Notes under the pieces: model-generated
Told to the model about the DNA's origin: nothing
The model's database searches: none
The model's input: the letters and a program-made list of their open reading frames with translations, nothing else
Position numbers and translations under genes: made by a program
Assembly: GCA_002393705.1 (NCBI GenBank)
Contig: DGTH01000077.1
Span: forward strand, 1-24,062
Reading direction: 5' to 3'
Source: Prevotella sp. UBA4341
GTDB taxonomy: Bacteria; Bacteroidota; Bacteroidia; Bacteroidales; Bacteroidaceae
DNA length: 24,062 bases
Shown here: in pieces, positions 8,264-16,951 of the stretch
Layout of the letters: each line of letters opens with the position of its first letter
Numbering within the stretch: position 1 is the first letter of the stretch

Positions 8264-8811
8264 ATCTTCCCTATTGTAAAATTCTTCGGCTTTTTGCCTT
8301 TGAAGTCTTTATAGTATTGTTTTATTTCTTTCATTTGTGTATCCACGTCACTGTCAGCATAGATAGTCTTGGTGCACTGTATGAGTTTTTTCTCATAATC
8401 TACACCATATAGTAGGATGGGAATGTCTGCCTTTTGTGCAATGAAATAAAAGCCTTTCTTCCATTCCTCCGTAGGCTTTCGGGTGCCTTCGGGTGTAATA
8501 CACAGTTGGAATTTGTCAAGTTTGCGTGCCGTCTCTGCTAAGTTGTCTGTCATGCTGGTATGTCTTGAACGCCATACCGGAATGCCTCCCATGCTTCGGA
8601 ATATGGGCCCAAGAGGCCAGAAGAACCATTCTTTCTTCATGAGAAAGTTGGTTTTCATTCCTTCTGAACGTGCATACAACTGCCCGATGATGAAGTCCCA
8701 GTTGCTGGTATGGGGAGCCAGACACATGATGCACTTATCGGGGTGGGACTCAGTGACGTTAAGTTTCCACCCCATAAGACGGTAAAGAATCCAACTACAG
8801 ATAGTTCTCAT
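8260..8811 (-). CDS. PlsC-type 1-acylglycerol-phosphate acyltransferase homologue
   Basis: The 183-residue product has the PlsC acyltransferase blocks: APHTSNWDFIIG (an HX4D catalytic motif, H-TSNW-D), GGIPVWRSRH (block II, substrate binding) and ITPEGTRKP (block III, the usual FPEGTR). It most likely transfers an acyl chain to a lysophospholipid or related acceptor at the inner membrane. It is shorter than typical PlsC (about 240 residues) and resembles the small Bacteroidetes versions, so the exact acceptor is open. It overlaps its neighbours on both sides by four bases (ATGA at 8808-8811 and at 8260-8263), so all three genes are translationally coupled. Confidence 0.85.
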   Translation of the reverse strand: MRTICSWILYRLMGWKLNVTESHPDKCIMCLAPHTSNWDFIIGQLYARSEGMKTNFLMKKEWFFWPLGPIFRSMGGIPVWRSRHTSMTDNLAETARKLDKFQLCITPEGTRKPTEEWKKGFYFIAQKADIPILLYGVDYEKKLIQCTKTIYADSDVDTQMKEIKQYYKDFKGKKPKNFTIGKI

Positions 8812-9077
8812 GTGTGGTAGTTGTTAATTTGATCCACAATTTCAATAGCCTGAGCATTGAATTTCTCAATCAGGTCTTTAAAATAAAGACTTGGCTTCAT
8901 CCCAGCCTCTACATGTGATACCCTGCATACGTAGTGGCTCTCCATCTTAATGATGGCTTTCAGCAGAGCTTCTGCGTTTTCAGGATGTTTTGTAGCAAGC
9001 GTAGCTGCTACTCCTTCTGCGAAAAGTTCCGTACAAATTTCATTGATAGTACGCTTCAGCGTTCTTCTTTTTGCCAT
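8808..9077 (-). CDS. Small basic helical protein, 89 aa, unknown
   Basis: The product begins MAKRRTLKRTINEIC and seems all helical, with Ala- and Leu-rich segments (TELFAEGVAATLATKH, AEALLKAIIKMES) and no signal peptide. I have no functional family for it, although I believe similar small proteins sit ahead of acyltransferase genes in other Bacteroidales. It is the first gene of the minus-strand run, has a strong promoter and an unusually good ribosome binding site, and overlaps the acyltransferase by four bases. Confidence 0.75.
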   Translation of the reverse strand: MAKRRTLKRTINEICTELFAEGVAATLATKHPENAEALLKAIIKMESHYVCRVSHVEAGMKPSLYFKDLIEKFNAQAIEIVDQINNYHT

Positions 9078-9084
9078 GTATAAT

Positions 9085-9090
9085 CCTCCT
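9085..9090 (-). promoter_or_regulatory. Strong Shine-Dalgarno AGGAGG
   Basis: On the minus strand AGGAGG ends 7 bases before the ATG at 9077. Such a perfect site is uncommon in Bacteroidetes, and no other gene here has one. It supports this start codon and suggests high expression of the 89-residue protein. Confidence 0.75.
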
Positions 9091-9120
9091 AAAAGTAATT
9101 GTTTGGTTAAAATCTTTGGT

Positions 9121-9151
9121 CAAAGTTACGCAAAAAAGTTGAATTGACAAA
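9121..9151 (-). promoter_or_regulatory. Bacteroidetes sigma-ABfr-type promoter for the minus-strand run
   Basis: On the minus strand TTTG (9151-9148) is followed after 19 bases by TAACTTTG (9128-9121), a full match to the TTTG / TAnnTTTG consensus. It lies about 45 bases ahead of the ATG at 9077 and would drive the run down to 2594. Confidence 0.75.
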
Positions 9152-9200
9152 AGTTCCATCAATAAAAAGTCTTAAAAAACACTTTTTGGCTCCATTTTCT

Positions 9201-9231
9201 TTTCATTTCTCGGAGAAAAGGATTATTTTTG
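9201..9231 (+). promoter_or_regulatory. Probable promoter for PPi-phosphofructokinase
   Basis: TATTTTTG at 9224-9231 fits the -7 box TAnnTTTG. The -33 box is weak (TTTC at 9201-9204, 19 bases upstream). This leaves a leader of about 40 AT-rich bases before the ATG at 9278, with no Shine-Dalgarno sequence. Confidence 0.5.
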
Positions 9232-9277
9232 CACCTCGAAAATACTCATTATTCATAAAATAGACAAAAAAAGAATT

Positions 9278-10915
9278 ATGGAAAAAAGTGCATTGCAGAT
9301 TGCAAGAGCAGCCTATCAGCCCAAGTTGCCGAAGGCGTTAAAAGGTGCAGTAGAGGTAAAAGAAGGTGCCCCCACGCAGAGTGTCGATAATCAGGAAGAG
9401 ATTAAGAAACTTTTCCCGAATACCTATGGTATGCCGCTCGTAGAGTTTGTTCCCGGAAAGCCTAAGACGAATGCCAAGATGAATGTTGGCGTCATTCTTT
9501 CCGGTGGTCAGGCTCCTGGTGGACACAATGTAATCACTGGACTCTTTGACCAGTTGAAGCGTTTGAACCCCGAAAACCGTCTGTTTGGTTTTATTCTGGG
9601 ACCTGGCGGTTTCGTTGACCATAATTATATGGAGCTGACGGCTGACATCATCGAGGAATATCGTAATACGGGTGGCTTTGACATGATTGGATCTGGTCGT
9701 ACAAAACTTGAAAAAGAAGACCAGTTCGAGAAAGGCCTTCAGATTCTGCGTGAGCTTGACATCAAGGCCTTGGTCATTATTGGTGGCGACGACTCCAACA
9801 CCAATGCTTGCGTCTTGGCTGAATACTATGCTGCCAAGCAGTATGGCGTACAGGTCATCGGCTGTCCGAAGACCATTGACGGCGACCTTAAGAACGATCA
9901 GATTGAGACATCATTCGGTTTCGACACGGCTTGTAAAACCTATTCAGAACTTATTGGTAATATAGAGCGCGACTGTAACTCAGCTCGCAAGTATTGGCAT
10001 TTCATTAAGGTCATGGGACGTTCTGCAAGTCACATTGCATTGGAGTGCGCCCTTCAGACTCAGCCGAATATCTGCCTTGTGTCTGAGGAAATAGAACAAA
10101 AGGGCATGAGCCTTGCTGATATTGTTGAATATATTGCCCAGGCTGTTGCAGCACGTGCCCAGGACGGCAACAACTTTGGTACTGTAATCATCCCCGAAGG
10201 TGTCATTGAGTTCATTCCTGCTATTAAGAAACTCATCGCCCAGCTGAACGATGTACTTGCAATGCCTGAAGCAAAGGACATCGCTCGTGATGAGCAGGTT
10301 GATTTCGCCAAGAGTCATCTTACTGACGAGAACCTCGCTGTGTTCAACTCACTGCCCGTAGGAGTTGCCCGCCAGTTGGCACTCGATCGTGACCCTCATG
10401 GCAACGTGCAAGTATCACTCATTGAAACGGAGAAACTGCTCTCAACCATGGTAGCCCAGAAACTCGAAAAGATGAAGAAAGCCGGAACCTATAAGGGCAA
10501 GTTTGCCACCCAGCACCACTTCTTCGGCTATGAGGGCCGTTGTGCTGCGCCCTCCAACTTCGATGCAGACTACTGCTACGCTCTCGGTACGAGTGCTGCC
10601 CAGCTTATTGCGAATGGCAAGACAGGCTACATGGCTATCGTGAAGAACACGACAGCTCCTGCCGACGAGTGGATTGCCGGTGGTGTACCCATCACGATGA
10701 TGATGAACATGGAGCGTCGTAACGGTGAAATGAAGCCGGTTATTCGTAAGGCCCTTGTCGAACTTGACGGTGCTCCCTTCAAGTGTTTTGCTGCTCAGCG
10801 TGACCGTTGGGCTCGTGAAACAGCTTATATTTATCCCGGCCCCATCCAGTACTGGGGACCCACAGAGGTCTGTGACCAGCCTACAAAGACGCTTGCTCTT
10901 GAGCAGGCAAAGTAA
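9278..10915 (+). CDS. pfp: Diphosphate-fructose-6-phosphate 1-phosphotransferase
   Basis: This enzyme reversibly phosphorylates fructose 6-phosphate to fructose 1,6-bisphosphate with pyrophosphate instead of ATP, in cytoplasmic glycolysis. At 545 residues it belongs to the long PPi-dependent class. Visible motifs are [14 protein letters not shown] (about residue 70), GGDDS at 169-173, where the second Asp marks use of PPi rather than ATP, PKTIDGD at 197-203 with the catalytic Asp, and [18 protein letters not shown]. The ATG at 9278 follows an AT-rich leader; the GH25 gene starts 9 bases after the stop, so the two are probably transcribed together. It is divergent from the membrane/lipid gene run. 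Confidence 0.95.
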   Translation: MEKSALQIARAAYQPKLPKALKGAVEVKEGAPTQSVDNQEEIKKLFPNTYGMPLVEFVPGKPKTNAKMNVGVILSGGQAPGGHNVITGLFDQLKRLNPENRLFGFILGPGGFVDHNYMELTADIIEEYRNTGGFDMIGSGRTKLEKEDQFEKGLQILRELDIKALVIIGGDDSNTNACVLAEYYAAKQYGVQVIGCPKTIDGDLKNDQIETSFGFDTACKTYSELIGNIERDCNSARKYWHFIKVMGRSASHIALECALQTQPNICLVSEEIEQKGMSLADIVEYIAQAVAARAQDGNNFGTVIIPEGVIEFIPAIKKLIAQLNDVLAMPEAKDIARDEQVDFAKSHLTDENLAVFNSLPVGVARQLALDRDPHGNVQVSLIETEKLLSTMVAQKLEKMKKAGTYKGKFATQHHFFGYEGRCAAPSNFDADYCYALGTSAAQLIANGKTGYMAIVKNTTAPADEWIAGGVPITMMMNMERRNGEMKPVIRKALVELDGAPFKCFAAQRDRWARETAYIYPGPIQYWGPTEVCDQPTKTLALEQAK

Positions 10916-10924
10916 GTTTGTAGC

Positions 10925-11782
10925 ATGACTAACAGCCGCCCATCCGCCAAGCGCCGTATTGCGTCGCCAGTTCGCCGGAAGCGCCCAAACTTTTTTGTAC
11001 GCCTTCTGCAACATGTGCCAGGCAAGGCTTGGTGGGTGGGCGGTGTTCTTATTGCCGTTGCTTATATCTGGTTTTTCTATTATTTCTTTGTCAGTCCGTA
11101 TGGCTTCCGCTGGCGTGCGCTCTATGGTGATGTCAGCTATCCTGAAGGTTACGAGGTTCACGGTATCGACATCTCTCACCATCAGGGTGAGATTTTGTGG
11201 GATACGCTGGCCGAGTACGCCCGTATCAATAACTGTCCTGTGCGTTTTGTTGTGATGAAGGCCACTGAAGGTTCCAGTCTGGTTGATGAGAATTTTTATC
11301 TGAACTTCCGTGAAGCTCGTCATCAGGGGTTTATCTGTGGAGCATACCATTTCTGGAGTGTGAAGAGTGGGGCTACGTCGCAGGCCCAATACTTTCTAAG
11401 CAAGGTTAGGCTTGAGGACGGTGACTTGCCACCGGTTCTTGACGTGGAACACAAGAACCCCAACCTGACTGACCAGCAGTTTCGTGACAGCGTACTTACC
11501 TGGCTCCGTATAGTAGAAAACCACTATAAGGTAAAGCCAATCATATATACCTATTATAAGTTTAAGACACAGTATTTAGGTGACCGTGTCTTCAACCAGT
11601 ATCCCTATTGGATAGCTCATTACTACGTGGATGAGGTGGAGTATAACGGCCCTTGGCTTTTTTGGCAACATACCGACGCAGGTCGTCTGCCTGGCATCAG
11701 TGGTTATGTTGATCTTGACGTCTTTAAGGGTTCGGTCAGTGAACTTCAGCAATTGTGCATCAGGCGTGAGCCTGAAGAGTAA
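10925..11782 (+). CDS. Membrane-anchored GH25 lysozyme-like muramidase
   Basis: The 285-residue product has a basic cytoplasmic N-terminus (residues 1-37), one membrane segment (WWVGGVLIAVAYIWFFYYFF) and a GH25 barrel from about residue 75. Motifs are VHGIDISHHQG with Asp82, VVMKATEGSSLVD, GAYHFW, the catalytic PVLDVEH with Asp173 and Glu175, and YWIAHYYV / LFWQHTDAGRLPGISGYVDLDVF at the end. It should cleave the MurNAc-GlcNAc bond of peptidoglycan from the periplasmic face. It starts 9 bases after the phosphofructokinase gene. Its last 23 bases overlap the 3' end of the convergent prmA gene. Confidence 0.92.
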   Translation: MTNSRPSAKRRIASPVRRKRPNFFVRLLQHVPGKAWWVGGVLIAVAYIWFFYYFFVSPYGFRWRALYGDVSYPEGYEVHGIDISHHQGEILWDTLAEYARINNCPVRFVVMKATEGSSLVDENFYLNFREARHQGFICGAYHFWSVKSGATSQAQYFLSKVRLEDGDLPPVLDVEHKNPNLTDQQFRDSVLTWLRIVENHYKVKPIIYTYYKFKTQYLGDRVFNQYPYWIAHYYVDEVEYNGPWLFWQHTDAGRLPGISGYVDLDVFKGSVSELQQLCIRREPEE

Positions 11783-12632
11783 ACTCAAGCGACGCCCATT
11801 CTCCGTTTGTTTCCTCCTTGTCTTTTTGCAGAAACAGTGTGGCTGCCTTTTCTTCCAGTAAAGGTATGTCTTCTTTGTAAAATCCGCTGAGTATCAATTT
11901 GCTACCCTTTTTCATCTTGTTAGCAAATCGAGGCATGTCTTCCAGCAGGATGTTGCGGTTGATGTTTGCCAGGGCTACATCGAAAGTCTCGGTTATATGG
12001 TCTAAGATATGAGCGTCACCATGCAGTACTTCAAGACGTTCATCTACCATGTTAATGATGGCATTGTGACGGGCGTTATCAACACTCCATTCGTCAATGT
12101 CGTAGGCTGTAACTTTCTGTGCTCCCTGTTTGAGGGCGGCAATGGCCAGAATGCCAGTCCCTGTCCCGCAGTCCAGTACTGTCTTGTTGGCTAAAGGTTG
12201 CGCACACAGCATTCCAAGCATGAGCTGGGTGGTTTCGTGGGTTCCTGTTCCAAAAGCCAATTGCGCATCGATTTCAATAAGCGTCTTGTTCTCCGTTTGG
12301 TCTGGAAGATGACGGCCGTCGTGGACGACCAGCGGTCCTACGACGATGGGTTCAAACCCTTCAGCTTCCCATGTTGCATTCCAGTCTTGGTCTTCTGCTT
12401 CGCTGACGTTGTAGCTAATGGTTGCAGCTTCGATGGGAAAGTCTGTTAACACCTCGTCTAAAGTCTCACGCTCAAAGAGTGCTTGCTGAACGTAACCGCA
12501 AAGTCCGTCCTCTGTTTCTTCAAACGTTTCGAATCCGGCCTCTCCAGCCAGAGCAGCCACGAGGTCGCGGCAGTCGTCCAAAAGTGCCGTTTGCTGGCAC
12601 GAAATAGTGAAGTTTACTTTATAATATTTCAT
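11760..12632 (-). CDS. prmA: Ribosomal protein L11 methyltransferase
   Basis: This cytoplasmic SAM-dependent enzyme methylates lysines and the N-terminus of ribosomal protein L11. The 290-residue product has an N-terminal substrate-recognition domain (about 1-110) and a Rossmann methyltransferase domain with LDCGTGTGILAIAALKQGA (SAM-binding motif I), AYDIDEWSVDNARHN and ALANINRNILLEDMP, the family's NPPF-like segment. The preceding IDAQLAFGTGTHETTQLML block is diagnostic for PrmA. The ATG at 12632 is close behind a promoter-like box. The 3' end overlaps the GH25 gene tail-to-tail by 23 bases. Confidence 0.95.
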   Translation of the reverse strand: MKYYKVNFTISCQQTALLDDCRDLVAALAGEAGFETFEETEDGLCGYVQQALFERETLDEVLTDFPIEAATISYNVSEAEDQDWNATWEAEGFEPIVVGPLVVHDGRHLPDQTENKTLIEIDAQLAFGTGTHETTQLMLGMLCAQPLANKTVLDCGTGTGILAIAALKQGAQKVTAYDIDEWSVDNARHNAIINMVDERLEVLHGDAHILDHITETFDVALANINRNILLEDMPRFANKMKKGSKLILSGFYKEDIPLLEEKAATLFLQKDKEETNGEWASLEFTLQAHA

Positions 12633-12652
12633 CTGAATTGTTAATTTGGGGG

Positions 12653-12660
12653 CAAAATTA
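12653..12660 (-). promoter_or_regulatory. -7 promoter box for prmA
   Basis: On the minus strand TAATTTTG fits TAnnTTTG and lies 20 bases ahead of the prmA ATG. A T-rich stretch (TTTT at 12677-12674) is the nearest -33 candidate but is not a clear TTTG, so only the -7 box is supported. Confidence 0.5.
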
Positions 12661-12703
12661 TAAAAAAATAGGGAAAAGCCTACCTTTTTTTAGGGTTTTT
12701 CCG

Positions 12704-12734
12704 TAATTTTGCAAAGAAATTAGGAGTACTTTTG
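12704..12734 (+). promoter_or_regulatory. Two overlapping -7-like boxes ahead of Tyr-rich gene
   Basis: TAATTTTG (12704-12711) and TACTTTTG (12727-12734) both fit TAnnTTTG. Neither has an ideal -33 TTTG at 19-21 bases, although T-runs precede the first. One of them probably starts the transcript for the gene at 12763. Confidence 0.45.
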
Positions 12735-12762
12735 TAGCGTGAAACTATAAAGAAGACGAATT

Positions 12763-13704
12763 ATGAAGAAGTTAATCCTTTTATGCATCGTTGCTCTATG
12801 CATGCCTGTTGGCCTGCTGGCTCAAGACGACATGTATTTTATCCCTACCCGGGAGTTGGAAGAGCAGACCGCACGTGAATATGGTATGCCGCGTGATACC
12901 TATTATATCGGTTCACAGCGTAGTGTTGACGAATACAATCGTCGGGGTAGTTATTATGAAATGATAGACTCTTTAGGCTCCGACACCATCCGCTTTGATG
13001 GTGTGGTCGGTGTGTATCCGGATTCCACCCTTATGGACGAGCCGGATGACTTCCGTTATACGCGCCGCATGAGTCGTTTCGATGACTACCAACCCTCGTC
13101 AGACTACTGGCTGGGTTACCACGATGGTCGCATGCAAAACTGGCATTCTCCTTTCTACTACAGCCACGTCTGGGGAAGCTATTATTACCCATGGTACAGC
13201 TCCTGGTATGACCCCATCTATGACCCGTGGTACGATCCCTGGTATTATGGTGGCTATTATTCGCCTTGGCGTTACGGCTGGTATGGCTACTATGGTGGCT
13301 GGTATCGTCCTTACTACAGCGGTTGGTATGGTTACACTCCTTATTACTATATTACTGGCGTTCGTCATGTGCGCAACAGCGGAACCTATAATCACGGTCA
13401 TGTGACGCGTCACGGTGTGCCTGCCGGCATTCGCAACCGTGGCTCGGTCAGCTACTCTCACGGCACATTCGGAGGCACTCGCGTCCGCAGTAATAGTGGC
13501 TCGTTTGGAGGCACACGCTCCGGTTACACCCCGCGAACCAACACCAATACGAGCACCTACACCCCCCGACCGAATAGCCACAGCGGTTTTGGCGGCAGTC
13601 GCAGCGGAGGTGGAAGCTTCGGTGGCGGCAGCGGCTTTGGCGGCGGCACCCGCAGTGGTGGCGGTGGAGGTAGCTTCGGCGGTGGCGGACATCATCGTCG
13701 TTAA
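12763..13704 (+). CDS. Secreted Tyr/Trp/Gly-rich low-complexity protein
   Basis: The 313-residue product has a signal peptide (MKKLILLCIVALCMPVGLLA, cut before QDD). A moderately acidic segment follows (about 21-115). Next is a region of about 60 residues very rich in Tyr and Trp with repeats such as YDPWYDPWYYGG and RYGWYGYYGGWYRP, then a C-terminal Gly/Ser/Arg/Thr-rich part with SFGGTRSG repeats and GGGSFGGGGHHRR at the end. Similar Bacteroidetes proteins have been labelled 'vitellogenin II', a label based on composition only. No catalytic motif is visible. A structural, adhesive or self-associating surface role is possible, but this is speculation. It is followed after 48 bases by an outer-membrane barrel gene, probably in the same transcript. 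Confidence 0.8.
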   Translation: MKKLILLCIVALCMPVGLLAQDDMYFIPTRELEEQTAREYGMPRDTYYIGSQRSVDEYNRRGSYYEMIDSLGSDTIRFDGVVGVYPDSTLMDEPDDFRYTRRMSRFDDYQPSSDYWLGYHDGRMQNWHSPFYYSHVWGSYYYPWYSSWYDPIYDPWYDPWYYGGYYSPWRYGWYGYYGGWYRPYYSGWYGYTPYYYITGVRHVRNSGTYNHGHVTRHGVPAGIRNRGSVSYSHGTFGGTRVRSNSGSFGGTRSGYTPRTNTNTSTYTPRPNSHSGFGGSRSGGGSFGGGSGFGGGTRSGGGGGSFGGGGHHRR

Positions 13705-13758
13705 CATCCCAATCTATTTACCCTTATAAACCAACTCTAATAAAAAGGAAAGATGACA

Positions 13759-15312
13759 ATGAAGAAAATATTTATCGCTGCACTCATGGCGGTCGCAGTA
13801 GTGCCGCTGGCAGCACAGGAAACATACGAGAATGCCAAGATAGCAGCCGAAGACCTCAACGGTACGGCACGCTATGTAGGCATGGGTGGTGCCATGGATG
13901 CCCTCGGGGCCGACATCTCAACCATCGCTACGAACCCTGCCGGCATCGGGCTTTTCCGTCGTTCCAATGCCAGTGTCAGCTTTGGCGCTGTCATACAGGG
14001 CGATGCTCCCAGCATGGCCGGTGCCGACAAGTTCAATATGTCCTTTGACCAGGCGGGCTTCGTCATCAGTGCGAATACCAGCGGAAAGAACCAGTCTTTT
14101 GTCAACGTTGGCTTCAACTACCACAAGAGTCGCAATTTCGACTACATTCTTTCTGCTGCTGACCGTCTGACGAATGCTTCCCAGAATAAGCTTTCTTATG
14201 TCAAGGCGAAAAATGAGCTTCTCTATCCCCTCGACAACTCAGGCCGTCCTAATCTGGATCGCCCCTATATTACCTGTAATCAGCTCGACGACATCTATAC
14301 CACCGAGCTGCTCTATGACCAGGGTCAGAATCTTTGGCTTTACGACAACGCGTCCGACTATCGTCTTGACCGTGCACATTCCGGCTACATAGGCGAGTAC
14401 GACTTCAACGTAAGCGGAAACATCAATAATCGTGTTTATCTTGGTCTTACCGTAGGTTACCACGATGTGCACTACAAGCACTATGGTGAATACACGGAGA
14501 ACCTGAAGAATATCGGAACATTGCGCACCTACGAGGACCGCCGCATCACCGGTGGCGGTGTTGACGTCAAGTTCGGTATCATTTTCCGTCCCATTGAGTA
14601 TTCGCCCTTCCGTGTCGGTCTCTCTGTTGCTACGCCGACCTTCTATAAGCTCACCACCGAGAACGAGCTCGACATGACAGACGGAAGCTACACTGCCGGT
14701 GCCGGCGAGTCGTACAAGTTCAAGCTCTATACGCCATGGAAGTTTGGCCTGAGCCTGGGTCATACCATAGGTAAGGACATTGCCTTAGGAGCCACTTATG
14801 AGTATGCTGACTATGGTTCGCTTGACACCCGTTACATCACGGACGGCTACTACGATTACTGGTCAAACACGTATAGCGACCAGTCCGTGAGTGACAACAC
14901 GATGAACCGTCACACCGACACTACCCTCAGGGGAGTCTCCACCCTGAAGCTGGGAGCCGAGTTCAAGCCTACTGACGAGTTGGCCCTCCGCGTGGGTTAC
15001 AACTACGTGTCGCCCATGTACCATGAGGATGGCTATAAAGACGGTACGCTCGACACCGAGGGTTCCTACTATAGTTCGGCAACGGACTACACCAACTGGA
15101 AGTCAACCAACCGTTTCACCTGTGGCATTGGCTACACGTTTGGTCAGCTGACCCTTTCTGCAGCTTATCAGCTCAGTTCAACCAGTGGTGAGTTTTCTCC
15201 CTTCATGAACTACGTTGACAATAACGAGCCTGACGACAACATCCTGACCGACGTGGTCAAGGTGAAGAACGTGCGCCACCAGCTGTTGCTTACCCTTGGC
15301 TACACGTTCTAA
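13759..15312 (+). CDS. OmpP1/FadL-like outer-membrane beta-barrel protein
   Basis: The 517-residue product has a signal peptide (MKKIFIAALMAVAVVPLAA before QE). The mature N-terminus NGTARYVGMGGAMDALGADI, with STIATNPAGIG, is the hallmark of the OmpP1/FadL/PorV-like barrels, where the NPAG segment is conserved. Alternating aromatic strands follow to a C-terminal Phe (LLLTLGYTF), as expected for an outer-membrane barrel. Members move hydrophobic compounds, or are annotated as hemin receptors in Bacteroidetes; the substrate here is unknown. Two ATGs are in frame, at 13753 and 13759. The second is preferred because AAAGGAA (13744-13750) is 8 bases ahead of it and it gives a normal signal peptide. 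Confidence 0.85.
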   Translation: MKKIFIAALMAVAVVPLAAQETYENAKIAAEDLNGTARYVGMGGAMDALGADISTIATNPAGIGLFRRSNASVSFGAVIQGDAPSMAGADKFNMSFDQAGFVISANTSGKNQSFVNVGFNYHKSRNFDYILSAADRLTNASQNKLSYVKAKNELLYPLDNSGRPNLDRPYITCNQLDDIYTTELLYDQGQNLWLYDNASDYRLDRAHSGYIGEYDFNVSGNINNRVYLGLTVGYHDVHYKHYGEYTENLKNIGTLRTYEDRRITGGGVDVKFGIIFRPIEYSPFRVGLSVATPTFYKLTTENELDMTDGSYTAGAGESYKFKLYTPWKFGLSLGHTIGKDIALGATYEYADYGSLDTRYITDGYYDYWSNTYSDQSVSDNTMNRHTDTTLRGVSTLKLGAEFKPTDELALRVGYNYVSPMYHEDGYKDGTLDTEGSYYSSATDYTNWKSTNRFTCGIGYTFGQLTLSAAYQLSSTSGEFSPFMNYVDNNEPDDNILTDVVKVKNVRHQLLLTLGYTF

Positions 15313-15343
15313 GGCAGAATCATCAGAATACAACAACATACGA

Positions 15344-16951
15344 ATGAAAAGACTTTTATTAGGTGACGAGGCCGTAGCTCAAGGAGCCCTTGACGCGGGT
15401 CTGAGCGGGGTTTATGCCTATCCTGGCACACCGTCAACTGAAATCACAGAGTTTATTCAGCTGTCACCCCTCGCCAAGGAGCGAGGGGTTCACAGCAGGT
15501 GGTCAACCAATGAGAAGACGGCAATGGAGGCTGCGCTTGGCATGAGTTACATGGGCAAGCGCGCTTTGGTTTGCATGAAGCATGTGGGCTTGAACGTTTG
15601 TGCCGACCCGTTCGTCAATTCGGCCATGACGGGTACCAACGGCGGACTTGTCGTTCTCGTTGCCGACGACCCTTCCATGCACTCCTCTCAAGATGAGCAG
15701 GACTCCCGCTTCTATGGTAAGTTTGCCATGGTGCCTACGCTGGAGCCCAGCACGCAACAGGAGGCTTACGACATGATGGCTTGCGCCTTCGACCTGTCAG
15801 AGAAGCTTCAGCTGCCTGTCCTCATGCGTGTTACTACGCGCATGGCTCATTCGCGTGCCGTGGTCGAGTGTGTCGAGGTTCCTCGTCAGCAGAATGAGCT
15901 GAACTACAATGCCAAGGCTTCCAACTGGGTGCTGCTGCCGGCTTTTGCCCGTAAGCGTAATGAAGTGGTCACAGCTCAGCAGCCGCTCTTGGAGCAGCAG
16001 GCTGTTGACAGTCCGTTTAACCTTTATCAGGATGCGCCTAACCGGCAGTTAGGCATCATAGCCAGCGGCATAGCCTACAACTACCTGATGGAGTGCTTCC
16101 CCGACGGTTGCCCTTACCCCGTGCTGAAGGTCTCTCAGTATCCGTTGCCCAAGAAGTTGGTGCGTCGCATGACCGACGACTGCGAGGCGGTGCTCGTCTG
16201 CGAGGAAGGCCAACCCTTCATCGAGGATCAGGTACGTGGCGTCATGCCCGGCAATGCCGTCATTCGTGGCCGTCTTACCGGTCAGCTGCCCCGCACAGGC
16301 GAGTTGAATCCAGACCTTATCAAGAAAGCTCTTGACCTTCCCGTTGCAGAAAACTTCGCCCCCTGCGAGGACGTGACGCCCCGTCCGCCCGCATTGTGTC
16401 AAGGCTGTGGCCATCGTGACGTCTATGCCGCCCTGAACCAGGTGCTGCTCAAGTATCCCAATGCCCGCGTGTTCGGTGATATTGGCTGTTATACGTTAGG
16501 TTTCCTGCCACCCTATAAGGCCATACATTCCTGTGTCGATATGGGTGCTTCCATCACCATGGCCAAGGGAGCCAGCGATGCCGGCCAGTGGCCTGCAGTA
16601 GCCATCATCGGCGACTCTACGTTTACCCATTCAGGCATGACGGGCTTGCTCGATGCCGTCAACGAGGGCGCAGACATTACCGTCATTATCAGCGACAACC
16701 TGACCACTGCCATGACGGGCGGTCAGGACTCGGCAGGCACCAATAAGTTTGAGGCCATTTGTCGAGGGCTGGGGGTTGAGGATGCTCATCTTAAGGTCGT
16801 CGTTCCCCTGCCAAAGAACATGGACGAGATTACGCGCACCATCGAGGAAGAGCTGAACTATCATGGCGTCAGTGTCATCATTCCGCGTCGTGAGTGTATG
16901 CAGACGCTGCAGAGACATTTGAAGCAGAAGAAGGCAGCAGCCAAATCGTAA
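15344..16951 (+). CDS. iorA: Indolepyruvate ferredoxin oxidoreductase, alpha subunit
   Basis: With IorB it oxidatively decarboxylates arylpyruvates (indolepyruvate, phenylpyruvate) to aryl-CoA acids, reducing ferredoxin; the reaction is reversible. The 535-residue product starts MKRLLLGDEAVAQGALDAG, with YAYPGTPSTEI, WSTNEKTAMEAALG and VADDPSMHSSQDEQDSR in the N-terminal domain. The C-terminal thiamine-diphosphate domain has PALCQGCGHRD, GDIGCYTLG and GDSTFTHSGMTGL...ISDNLTTAMTGG. Archaeal IorA has a further domain of two 4Fe-4S clusters at the C-terminus; here the protein ends soon after RRECMQTLQRHL with a Lys/Ala tail and lacks those cysteines. The frame extends upstream to 15296 inside the barrel gene, but the ATG at 15344 matches the family start. 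A perfect 9-bp hairpin lies at 15466-15489. Confidence 0.94.
   Translation: MKRLLLGDEAVAQGALDAGLSGVYAYPGTPSTEITEFIQLSPLAKERGVHSRWSTNEKTAMEAALGMSYMGKRALVCMKHVGLNVCADPFVNSAMTGTNGGLVVLVADDPSMHSSQDEQDSRFYGKFAMVPTLEPSTQQEAYDMMACAFDLSEKLQLPVLMRVTTRMAHSRAVVECVEVPRQQNELNYNAKASNWVLLPAFARKRNEVVTAQQPLLEQQAVDSPFNLYQDAPNRQLGIIASGIAYNYLMECFPDGCPYPVLKVSQYPLPKKLVRRMTDDCEAVLVCEEGQPFIEDQVRGVMPGNAVIRGRLTGQLPRTGELNPDLIKKALDLPVAENFAPCEDVTPRPPALCQGCGHRDVYAALNQVLLKYPNARVFGDIGCYTLGFLPPYKAIHSCVDMGASITMAKGASDAGQWPAVAIIGDSTFTHSGMTGLLDAVNEGADITVIISDNLTTAMTGGQDSAGTNKFEAICRGLGVEDAHLKVVVPLPKNMDEITRTIEEELNYHGVSVIIPRRECMQTLQRHLKQKKAAAKS

Noticed and set aside
10442..11389. Minus-strand open frame of 315 codons
   Set aside because: It is antisense to clear pfp and GH25 genes and crosses both; no motif or start signal.
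13099..13707. Minus-strand Ala/Thr-rich frame of 202 codons
   Set aside because: A translation of the low-complexity Tyr/Gly-rich gene read backwards.
15296..15343. N-terminal extension of IorA
   Set aside because: It overlaps the barrel gene's end, and the family begins at MKRLLLGDEA.
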